Assembly: GCA_015492875.1 (NCBI GenBank)
Contig: WGEI01000517.1
Span: forward strand, 1 to 8,533
Reading direction: 5' to 3'
Length of the DNA stretch: 8,533 nt
Origin: Anaerolineae bacterium
GTDB taxonomy: Bacteria > Chloroflexota > Anaerolineae > Aggregatilineales > Phototrophicaceae
Shown one piece after another: positions 1 to 6,136 of this stretch (the stretch's first letter is position 1; each line of letters starts with the position of its first letter). A model generated the notes under the pieces. It was not told where the DNA came from. It saw only the letters and a program-made list of their open reading frames with translations, and did no database searches. Both the position numbers and the translations under genes were made by a program.

Positions 1-2
1 GC

Positions 3-401
3 TCTATGAAATGGGCATTGGAAGATGCACATCTAGATACTGAACAGATACAGTATATCAATGCGCATGGCACCTCTACACCAGCTAATGACCTCATGGA
101 GACACAGGCGATTAAGCGACTTTTTGGTGAACATGCCTATGAATTATGGGTGAGTTCCACTAAGAGCATGTTGGGGCATGCAATGGCCGCATCTGGCGCG
201 ATTGAGACGGTGTTGCTCGCCAAAATTTTGGAAGAGCGCGTTGTGCCACCGACAATCAATTATGAAACACCAGACCCAGAATGCGATTTAGATTATGTGC
301 CTAACGAAGCCAGAGAAATGCCTGACTTAGAATATGTCATGTCGAACAGTTTTGGGTTAGGTGGCCAAAACGCAACGCTTGTTATGCGTCGATTCAATTA
401 G
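3..401 (+). CDS. fabF: Beta-ketoacyl-ACP synthase II, C-terminal part (5' end outside window)
   Basis: This is the C-terminal part of a condensing enzyme of type II fatty acid synthesis, which extends acyl-ACP with malonyl-ACP in the cytoplasm. The reading frame is open to the left edge, so the Met at base 6 is internal and the active-site Cys lies outside the window. Visible family marks, counted from that Met, are the catalytic His21 in NAHGTST, Lys53 in SSTKSMLGH and the second catalytic His58. The PPTIN and CDLDYVPN stretches and the C-terminal glycine loop NSFGLGGQN are also present. These line up with E. coli FabF His303, Lys335, His340 and the GFGG loop. One oddity is that the loop carries Leu118 where E. 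coli FabF has the gating Phe400. The gene ends in TAG and is followed by a strong terminator. The protein could belong to a related ketosynthase subfamily, but the tail is FabF-like. Confidence 0.93.
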   Translation, partial: SMKWALEDAHLDTEQIQYINAHGTSTPANDLMETQAIKRLFGEHAYELWVSSTKSMLGHAMAASGAIETVLLAKILEERVVPPTINYETPDPECDLDYVPNEAREMPDLEYVMSNSFGLGGQNATLVMRRFN

Positions 402-434
402 CTTTAATAACACTAAACGCTTTTAACATTGCAC

Positions 435-466
435 GCCCTACTTTCCAAGAGTAGGGCTTTTGTTTT
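435..466 (+). terminator. Intrinsic terminator after fabF
   Basis: There is a perfect 8-bp stem, GCCCTACT (435-442) with AGTAGGGC (450-457), and a 7-base loop. It is followed directly by TTTTGTTTT (458-466). The element lies 33 bases after the fabF stop, so it should end that transcript and separate it from the TPR gene. The remaining spacer (467-544) shows no convincing promoter by eye, although one is expected there. Confidence 0.88.
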
Positions 467-544
467 ATAGTAGTTACAGAAGGCAATAAGGCTTCGCCAG
501 TTGGGGTTTGTGGGTATTGGTGAAATGTATTCCAGTGGGATGAG

Positions 545-1810
545 ATGAGAGCCATGAATGGTGAATATCGACAACTCGATGCTTTGTTAAAACAGCGGGA
601 GATTAAAAAGTCTGAAATTTTAATCGCACGACTATTGCGAAGCGCCTCGCTTGCCGAAAAAGACGAACAGCGCTTATTGCTTTATCGGGCGAGGACACGT
701 TTATTGGGGGCACGACCGACAGATGCATTAGATGATTTATTGTTGCTAAAAGAGCAACATTCAAAGCTTTTCGACAACCCCGCTGTTTTAGAGTTGTTGG
801 CAGATAGTTATTTTGCGCGCTTTGAGCTGGCAAGCGTGGGATTTGCGGAGCGTCAAGATGCGACAGTAGCAGCCCAAATTTACCGCGACATTCTGGCTCA
901 ATTCCCCGATTATGAGAACACTGGTTGGATTCAGTACCAGCTGGGGCGAGTTCTTCTGTCATTAGATGACTTTGAGGAGGCGGAAAAACTCATCCGTGAG
1001 GCGCTGATGTCGCCTAGCCATATTGCTTCGCTAACGGCGTATTGTTATGAGCGATTAGGATTTATCTCATATTATGAGCACAGGGATGCCAAACGTGCTG
1101 AAACGCTTTTGAGAAAAGCTATAGATACCTACCCTGCTAGTGAACCTGTGCTATGGCTGGCGCAGGTACACCTTTTCTTGAGCAAAGTTCGGAACAATAC
1201 GGATAAGGAAGCGGCGCTTGAAGCAGTACGGCAAGCATTGGCTATTGCCCAGCGGGCGAAAACGGATAACAGAGCTGTTTTGGCCGAGATTTATTTAACA
1301 ACGGCACAACTACTTCATGAAAGTCAAGGTTCGCCCGAAGATGTGATTCAATATGTGAACCAATTTATGCAAGTGAGTAAAAAACCGTTAGGTGTAGATG
1401 TCACATGGTCTCGTGCTTATGAAATGTTGGGCGATGCTTATATGACCATGCAGCGATATGATGATGCTGTGGATGCCTATTTGATGGTGTTAGAGCTTAA
1501 CCCTTATCATCCGTGGGAAACTTCAATTTACTACCGAATTGCATGTAGTTATTACCAAACGCAGGAGTATAACCGAACGCTCCGTGCGGTAGACCATATT
1601 TTTGAACATGCTCGCCACGAAGGTCAAGAAGTTAACGACTATCATGTCTATGAGGTGCTTGGTAATGCGCTGTTTGCGCTGGGCAATTACCAGCAGGCGA
1701 GCGAAGCTTATGAGAAAGCCTTGTCTTTAGCTCCTGCCAACGCATCTGTTGAGAAAATTCGCGCCTATCTCAAGTATGCGCAAGAAAAACTCAATGAGCC
1801 AAGCTTATAA
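545..1810 (+). CDS. TPR-repeat protein of unknown function
   Basis: This 421-residue protein is predicted to be almost entirely helical, with no signal peptide and no membrane segment, so it is probably cytoplasmic. TPR-type helix pairs are clearest at residues 127-158 (W/Y-x-L-G ... A-x-x-L-I-R-E-A-L), 164-196, 287-320 (AYEMLGDAY ... DAVDAYLMVLELNP), 326-356 and 365-398 (VYEVLGNALFALGNY ... AYEKALSLAP). The stretch 221-256 is a weaker pair. TPR arrays usually bind partner proteins or peptides, and no catalytic motif is visible. The start is uncertain. ATG 545 has GGGA four bases upstream, while ATG 554 would give three residues fewer and has GAGAG close by. The gene follows the fabF terminator and lies 84 bases before the preferred trmFO start. 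It may therefore have its own promoter, but context gives no clear function. Confidence 0.85.
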   Translation: MRAMNGEYRQLDALLKQREIKKSEILIARLLRSASLAEKDEQRLLLYRARTRLLGARPTDALDDLLLLKEQHSKLFDNPAVLELLADSYFARFELASVGFAERQDATVAAQIYRDILAQFPDYENTGWIQYQLGRVLLSLDDFEEAEKLIREALMSPSHIASLTAYCYERLGFISYYEHRDAKRAETLLRKAIDTYPASEPVLWLAQVHLFLSKVRNNTDKEAALEAVRQALAIAQRAKTDNRAVLAEIYLTTAQLLHESQGSPEDVIQYVNQFMQVSKKPLGVDVTWSRAYEMLGDAYMTMQRYDDAVDAYLMVLELNPYHPWETSIYYRIACSYYQTQEYNRTLRAVDHIFEHARHEGQEVNDYHVYEVLGNALFALGNYQQASEAYEKALSLAPANASVEKIRAYLKYAQEKLNEPSL

Positions 1811-1817
1811 TTGAGGC

Positions 1818-1847
1818 TTGAGCGCATTCTCCCAAACATCCTAGAAT
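1818..1847 (+). promoter_or_regulatory. Possible sigma70-type promoter for trmFO
   Basis: TTGAGC (1818-1823) and TAGAAT (1842-1847) are separated by 18 bases. They match 4/6 and 5/6 positions of the -35 and -10 consensus. Transcription would begin near 1854, giving a leader of about 40 bases before the trmFO ATG. The consensus is borrowed from well-studied bacteria, and a chance match in this short AT-rich gap is possible. Confidence 0.35.
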
Positions 1848-1877
1848 GTAGTGTTCCCTGTTTATATATCAGTGTAT

Positions 1878-1884
1878 AGGTGGA
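1878..1884 (+). promoter_or_regulatory. Ribosome binding site that decides the trmFO start
   Basis: AGGTGGA sits 10 bases before ATG 1895 and differs from AGGAGGA at one position. The GTG at 1880, which would start a longer frame, lies inside this motif and has no Shine-Dalgarno sequence of its own. This favours ATG 1895. Confidence 0.6.
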
Positions 1885-1894
1885 TATAAACGCT

Positions 1895-3262
1895 ATGGCA
1901 TTGAATGGCGAAGTTATTGTAATTGGCGGCGGTTTAGCTGGCTCTGAGGCAGCATGGCAGCTGGCAGAGCGCGGGTTTAGTGTGAAGTTATATGAAATGC
2001 GTCCAGAGAAACAAACAGGTGCACATGTCAGTGACCGTTTAGGCGAGTTGGTATGCAGCAATTCGCTGGGGTCTAAGCTAGCAGACCGTGCTAGTGGTGT
2101 ATTGCAACGAGAATTGAAACTGTTGCGGTCTTTGCTGATGGATATAGCTGAAAAGACGGCGCTGCCCGCTGGTGGAGCGCTCGCAGTTGATAGAGAGGCC
2201 TTTGCTTCTAAAGTCACAGAGGTAATTGAAACACACCCTAATATAATGCTCATTCGTGAAGAGGTGCTTGCTGTTCCTAGAGATAGGCCGGTGATTGTGG
2301 CTAGTGGCCCATTGACATCTGATGCGCTGACACAGGACATCATTAGTTTAACAGGGCAAGACCGCCTTTACTTTTATGACGCAATTTCTCCAATTGTGAC
2401 AGCTGAAAGCATCGATATGGATATTGCGTTTCGCGCCAATCGATATGGGCGCGGCGATAATGAAGAAGGCGATTACATTAATTGCCCAATGACGAGAGAG
2501 GAATATGAGCGTTTCGTCGAGGCGGTGCGGGAGGCGGAAACGATAGAATTACGCGATTTTGAACGCGATGACCCCAATTTTTTCGAGGGCTGTGTCCCGA
2601 TTGAGCAACTTGCGGCACGGGGCGATAATACTCTGGCATTTGGCCCTATGCGCCCGATTGGTATTACAGACCCTAGAACGGGAAAACGGCCATATGCAGT
2701 GGTGCAGTTGCGGCGGGATAATCTTATCGGCAGTTTGTACAACATTGTTGGCTTTCAAACCAATATCCGATGGGGGCAACAGCGGGAAATTCTGCGCATG
2801 ATACCGGGGTTGGAAAACGCTGAGTTTGTTCGGATGGGGATGATGCACCGTAATACGTTCATCAATGCGCCAACGTTATTGTGGTCGACTATGCAATTCC
2901 GCCAGATGAGTAATGTCTTTTTTGCTGGGCAGATTACTGGCGTTGAGGGATATATGGGCAATGTGGCGACTGGACTGCTGGCTGGGTTGAATATGGCGCG
3001 CCAACTTAGGGGAGAAGCGTTATGGACGCCCCCGCAAACAACGATGCTAGGAGCATTGTGCCACTATGTCACTCATGCTGAGCCGAAAGATTTCCAACCG
3101 ATGAAGGCGAATTTTGGTATTTTGCCGCCATTAGCTACGCGGATTAAATCTAAACGGGAGCGTTATGCTGCATATTCAGAGCGGGCGCTGAATGATATGA
3201 AGCAAGCCATTGAGAAGCTGGGAGATGGTTATCTTCAACATATTACCCAAGCTGATATGTGA
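1895..3262 (+). CDS. trmFO: Methylenetetrahydrofolate-tRNA-(uracil-54-C5)-methyltransferase TrmFO
   Basis: This flavoenzyme makes 5-methyluridine at position 54 of the tRNA T-loop, using methylenetetrahydrofolate as carbon donor and FAD/NAD(P)H as reductant. It has 455 residues from ATG 1895, a little longer than the usual 435-450. Visible marks, numbered from that ATG, are the dinucleotide-binding GGGLAGSEAA at 11-20, ELVCSNSL with Cys54, and FEGCVPIE with Cys233. The two Cys correspond to the functional pair Cys53 and Cys226 of B. subtilis TrmFO. Family blocks FGPMRPIGI, DPRTGKRPYAVVQLRRDN and the C-terminal AGQITGVEGYMGN are intact. An upstream in-frame GTG at 1880 would add five residues, but it overlaps the ribosome binding site. 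The gene stands between the TPR gene and an aminotransferase, and no topA is seen beside it in this window. Identification is firm because both Cys and the whole length are present. Confidence 0.97.
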   Translation: MALNGEVIVIGGGLAGSEAAWQLAERGFSVKLYEMRPEKQTGAHVSDRLGELVCSNSLGSKLADRASGVLQRELKLLRSLLMDIAEKTALPAGGALAVDREAFASKVTEVIETHPNIMLIREEVLAVPRDRPVIVASGPLTSDALTQDIISLTGQDRLYFYDAISPIVTAESIDMDIAFRANRYGRGDNEEGDYINCPMTREEYERFVEAVREAETIELRDFERDDPNFFEGCVPIEQLAARGDNTLAFGPMRPIGITDPRTGKRPYAVVQLRRDNLIGSLYNIVGFQTNIRWGQQREILRMIPGLENAEFVRMGMMHRNTFINAPTLLWSTMQFRQMSNVFFAGQITGVEGYMGNVATGLLAGLNMARQLRGEALWTPPQTTMLGALCHYVTHAEPKDFQPMKANFGILPPLATRIKSKRERYAAYSERALNDMKQAIEKLGDGYLQHITQADM

Positions 3263-3280
3263 GTTTGTGTTATTGCAAGT

Positions 3281-3286
3281 TATAAT
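3281..3286 (+). promoter_or_regulatory. Possible -10 element upstream of the aminotransferase gene
   Basis: A perfect TATAAT hexamer lies 19 bases after the trmFO stop. No good -35 box is found 16-18 bases upstream (TGTGAG at 17), and there is no extended TG motif. If used, transcription would begin near 3293, just before the hairpin at 3302-3331. That would place the hairpin in the leader of the aminotransferase-hflX unit. Confidence 0.3.
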
Positions 3287-3301
3287 AGCAGTGTCGCTTA
3301 T

Positions 3302-3331
3302 GAAGCAGGGTAACGGGGTATTCCCTGCTTC
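3302..3331 (+). terminator. Hairpin between trmFO and aminotransferase, possible terminator
   Basis: There is a perfect 9-bp stem, GAAGCAGGG (3302-3310) with CCCTGCTTC (3323-3331), and a 12-base loop. The tail is TCTATTCTC, pyrimidine-rich but not a clean U-run. It may end the trmFO transcript inefficiently, or protect or attenuate the leader of the next gene. The stem is clear; the role is inference. Confidence 0.5.
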
Positions 3332-3348
3332 TCTATTCTCTAACAATT

Positions 3349-3354
3349 GAGGAG
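3349..3354 (+). promoter_or_regulatory. Strong ribosome binding site for the aminotransferase
   Basis: GAGGAG sits 9 bases before ATG 3364, close to ideal, and fixes the start of the gene. Confidence 0.7.
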
Positions 3355-3363
3355 TTAAGACCA

Positions 3364-4533
3364 ATGCCTGAGGTTGCAGCGCGCTTGAATAACTTGCCGC
3401 CTTATATTTTCTCTGTGATTGGGGATGAAATACGCCAGTTACGCGCACAGGGACATGATGTCATACGTTTGGATATAGGAAGCCCTGATATGCCTCCCCC
3501 ACCCCACGTTATTGAAGCTTTAGCGCAATCGGCACGGCAACCTGACAAGCACGGTTATTCTGGCTATCGTGGCTCACCTGTGTTCCGCCAAGCTGTAGCG
3601 AGCTACTATAAACGGCGCTTCGGTGTGGATTTAGACCCCGATAAAGAGGTTTTGCCCCTTATTGGCAGTAAAGAGGGGTTAGTTAATCTCGCTTTGGCTT
3701 ATTTGGATAAAGGCGATATTTCATTAGTGCCAGATATTGCTTATCCATCCTATGCATTGGGCACTAGGATGGCGGGGGCAGAGCCGTTTTTTGTGCCGCT
3801 ATCACATAAAAAGGGCTTTTTGCCTGATTTGCAAGCCGTGCCGTCGGATGTGGCGCAAAAAGCTAAATTGTTATGGGTGAACTATCCGAACAACCCAACT
3901 GGTGCAACAGCATCACAAGAGGATTATAAGCGGCTTATCGACTATTGTGCGGCGCATGATATTTTGCTGGTGTCAGATAATCCATATTGTGATGTCACTT
4001 TTGATAGTTTTGTTGCGCCTAGTGTGTTGCAAGTTGATGGCGCGAAATCCCATGCTGTTGAGTTTATGTCGCTATCTAAGACGTTTAATATGGCTGGATG
4101 GCGATTGGGGGCGGCTGTTGGCTCTGCGCAGGCGCTGGAAGCGTTGTTGCGTATCAAGAGTAATATAGACAGCGGGCATTTTCTATCAATTTATGATGCT
4201 GGCGTTGCTGCGCTTGAAGAAACACCCAGAGAATGGTTACAAGAGCGTAATGCGTGTTATGCACGGCGGCGTGATTTAATTCTTGATGCTCTACCCCAAA
4301 TCGGACTTGAAGCGGAAAAGCCTAAGGCCAGTTTATATGTATGGGCAAGAGTGTTGCAGGGTGATGCATTAGATTATACGCAGCGTTTACGCAGTGAAGC
4401 GTTTGTGTCCATTGCGCCCGGTGAGGCCTATGGCCCAGGTGGATGCGATTATGTGCGAATTAGTTTAGGCGTTCCTGATGATAGATTGGCTGTTGCTTTG
4501 GAACGTATGAAACGGTGGTTTAATGGCAACTAG
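3364..4533 (+). CDS. PLP-dependent class I/II aminotransferase, LL-diaminopimelate aminotransferase (DapL)-like
   Basis: This 389-residue fold-type I aminotransferase moves an amino group through pyridoxal phosphate in the cytoplasm. Visible features are the N-terminal block RLNNLPPYIFSVIGDEI, the substrate-site motif GYSGYRG (64-70), IGSKEG (100-105) and PNNPTG (175-180). The cofactor-contacting Asp205 and Tyr208 are in SDNPY, the Schiff-base Lys239 is in SLSK, the phosphate-binding Arg247 is in GWRLG, and the carboxylate-binding Arg365 is in YVRISLG. The N-terminal block, GYSGYRG and LSKTFNMAGWRLG resemble DapL-type enzymes, which convert tetrahydrodipicolinate directly to LL-diaminopimelate for lysine and peptidoglycan. 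Substrate cannot be settled from motifs, and an aspartate- or alanine-type aminotransferase remains possible. No other lysine-pathway gene is in the window. The 3' end overlaps hflX by 11 bases, suggesting co-transcription and perhaps translational coupling. Confidence 0.9.
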   Translation: MPEVAARLNNLPPYIFSVIGDEIRQLRAQGHDVIRLDIGSPDMPPPPHVIEALAQSARQPDKHGYSGYRGSPVFRQAVASYYKRRFGVDLDPDKEVLPLIGSKEGLVNLALAYLDKGDISLVPDIAYPSYALGTRMAGAEPFFVPLSHKKGFLPDLQAVPSDVAQKAKLLWVNYPNNPTGATASQEDYKRLIDYCAAHDILLVSDNPYCDVTFDSFVAPSVLQVDGAKSHAVEFMSLSKTFNMAGWRLGAAVGSAQALEALLRIKSNIDSGHFLSIYDAGVAALEETPREWLQERNACYARRRDLILDALPQIGLEAEKPKASLYVWARVLQGDALDYTQRLRSEAFVSIAPGEAYGPGGCDYVRISLGVPDDRLAVALERMKRWFNGN

Positions 4534-5827
4534 CGAAGAGCAGCAAGGTGGTTCTGAAAAAGCGATATTGGTGGGTGTTGGCCTGCGTGGTGAACGCCCA
4601 CTTCTCTCTATAAACGATTCCTTGCGGGAATTGGCGTTATTGGCCAAGACTGCGGGTATAGAAGTCGTTGGAGAGGTTAAGCAAATTTTACCTAAAATCA
4701 ATTCTGCAACGTTTGTTGGGTCTGGCAAGATTGAAGAGGTTCTTGAGCTTTTGGAATATACAGGCGCAGAAGTTGTGCTTTTTGATGATGAGCTATCGCC
4801 ACGTCACCAACGGGAATTAGAGAAACGTTTTGGTGAAGAAGTAAAGGTTCTAGACCGTTCTGCCCTGATATTAGACATCTTCGCCCAGCACGCTAAAACG
4901 CGCGAAGGGGCGTTACAAGTAGAGCTTGCTCAGTACGAATATCGCTTACCACGTCTCACACGGTTATGGACGCACTTAGCGCGCCAAGCTGGGGGTAGCT
5001 CTCGCGGGGGGATTTCGGGTGTCGGCGTACGTGGTCCTGGTGAGACACAGTTAGAAGTAGACCGCCGAGAAATTCAGAAGAAGATTGATAAGCTTAAGCA
5101 GGAATTGGAGTTAGTACGACAACATAGAAGTCGCTACCGTGCTAGAAGGCAAGATACAGGTATTCCTGTTATTGCATTAGTGGGCTATACCAATGCAGGA
5201 AAATCGACATTGCTAAATAAGCTGACTGGGGCGGATGTCTACGCAGCAGACCAGTTATTTGCAACATTAGACCCGACAACTCGACGCATAGAGCTTCCTA
5301 GCGGGCGTTCCGTGTTATTGACGGACACGGTGGGGTTTATTCAGAAGCTTCCCCCTACTCTGATTGCGGCTTTTCGTGCGACTTTGGAGGAAATTCGGGA
5401 AGCAGATGTGATTTTGCATGTTGTGGATACGACACATAGTAACTGTCAGCAGCATATTGAGGCGGTTGAAGATACTTTAGCTGAAATAGATGTGCACTCT
5501 GTGCCCAAGATTCTGGTTTGGAATAAACTAGATGCATTAGAGGAAGATGTGCCTGTTATTGAAATGGGTGAGTATGCGGATATTGTGGCAGTTTCTGCTT
5601 ATACAGGCGAGGGAATCGATGAGTTATTAGAGGTCATTGAACAAACCCTAACCCATGGTATGCGGCCAGTGACTTTGTGCCTGCCTCATACTCGTGGGGA
5701 TTTAGTGGCCCATTTGTACGATGAAGCGCATGTTATGGAGCGCAGTGACACAGAAGATGGGGTTATGTTAGCTGTACAGTTACCGCAAAAACTGTATGAG
5801 CGTTATAAGGCATTCATTGTGAACTGA
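4523..5827 (+). CDS. hflX: GTPase HflX
   Basis: HflX is a GTPase of the Obg-HflX superfamily that binds the 50S subunit. In studied bacteria it splits stalled or hibernating 70S ribosomes under stress. The protein has 434 residues and full family architecture. An N-terminal nucleotide-binding-like domain (about 14-125) includes FVGSGK and VLFDDELSP. It is followed by the helical segment with RGPGETQLEVDRR (170-182) and a basic coiled coil (about 183-210). The G domain has G1 GYTNAGKS (221-228), G2 TLDPTTR (248-254), G3 DTVG (268-271), G4 NKLD (334-337) and G5 SAY (358-360). A short C-terminal domain (about 380-434) follows. All GTP-binding motifs are intact. The ATG lies inside the end of the aminotransferase gene, with GGTGG four bases before it. 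A small membrane-protein gene follows within a few bases. Confidence 0.96.
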   Translation: MATSEEQQGGSEKAILVGVGLRGERPLLSINDSLRELALLAKTAGIEVVGEVKQILPKINSATFVGSGKIEEVLELLEYTGAEVVLFDDELSPRHQRELEKRFGEEVKVLDRSALILDIFAQHAKTREGALQVELAQYEYRLPRLTRLWTHLARQAGGSSRGGISGVGVRGPGETQLEVDRREIQKKIDKLKQELELVRQHRSRYRARRQDTGIPVIALVGYTNAGKSTLLNKLTGADVYAADQLFATLDPTTRRIELPSGRSVLLTDTVGFIQKLPPTLIAAFRATLEEIREADVILHVVDTTHSNCQQHIEAVEDTLAEIDVHSVPKILVWNKLDALEEDVPVIEMGEYADIVAVSAYTGEGIDELLEVIEQTLTHGMRPVTLCLPHTRGDLVAHLYDEAHVMERSDTEDGVMLAVQLPQKLYERYKAFIVN

Positions 5828-5832
5828 AGGGA
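5827..5832 (+). promoter_or_regulatory. Ribosome binding site that decides the small-protein start
   Basis: AAGGGA begins on the last base of the hflX stop codon. It is six bases from ATG 5839 but directly abuts ATG 5833, so the second ATG is the better start. Confidence 0.55.
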
Positions 5833-5838
5833 ATGAAT

Positions 5839-6087
5839 ATGTTTAAGCGAATTGATCGCTCTGAAAGAATTTCACGGTTTATCGAATGGATATCAACAAT
5901 TCTGGCGCGCCAACGGGGGCTGCCGGCGGTAATTGGCATTACGATTTTCATCATGGGTTTTGTTGTTCAGGTGATTAATGTGTTTATGGATTCAACATTT
6001 CTTGACCTGTTAGGTGTTATTGCGACAAATGGAGGTGTTTTGGTTGCATTGATTGGATTGTTACTATCCGATCCATTAGGACAGTAG
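5839..6087 (+). CDS. Small two-helix membrane protein of unknown function
   Basis: The protein has 82 residues from ATG 5839; an ATG at 5833 would add Met-Asn but has poor ribosome-binding spacing. I do not recognise the family. It opens with a charged, possibly amphipathic segment (about residues 1-28, rich in Arg, Lys, Glu and Ile). Two hydrophobic helices follow, at about 29-50 (PAVIGITIFIMGFVVQV) and 55-76 (DLLGVIATNGGVL to ALIGLLL). It ends in the short tail SDPLGQ. Basic residues before helix 1 suggest both termini are cytoplasmic. No Cys, metal or catalytic motif is seen. The gene starts 11 bases after the hflX stop on the same strand, so it is very likely co-transcribed with hflX and the aminotransferase. 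Clear hydrophobic patterning and a good ribosome binding site argue for a real gene. Confidence 0.72.
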   Translation: MFKRIDRSERISRFIEWISTILARQRGLPAVIGITIFIMGFVVQVINVFMDSTFLDLLGVIATNGGVLVALIGLLLSDPLGQ

Positions 6088-6136
6088 GTGATGTTGTGCT
6101 GTTTTAGAAGCGGGATTGCAATCAAAACACCTGTTA

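Noticed and set aside
467..544. Promoter for the TPR gene in the spacer after the fabF terminator
   Set aside because: Candidate boxes (TTGGGG at 501, TGTATT at 526) have poor spacing and weak -10 matches. A promoter is expected but cannot be placed.
1800..1820. Inverted repeat CAAGC...GCTTG at the end of the TPR gene
   Set aside because: The stem is only 5 bp and has no U-run, too weak to call a terminator. It overlaps the possible trmFO promoter.
1765..2343. A 192-residue open frame on the minus strand across the TPR end and trmFO start
   Set aside because: It lies opposite two well-supported genes, has Ser/Ala-rich unstructured composition and no recognisable motif. It is a shadow of the trmFO codon pattern.
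2473..2961. Several short open frames on both strands inside trmFO
   Set aside because: All are contained within intact trmFO coding sequence with conserved family blocks, and none has domain-like content.
6100..6129. Inverted repeat TGTTTT...AAAACA enclosing the palindrome GATTGCAATC in the convergent gap
   Set aside because: The stem is six mostly A-T pairs with an 18-base loop and no clear U-run on either strand. A shared terminator would be expected here, but this does not meet the standard.
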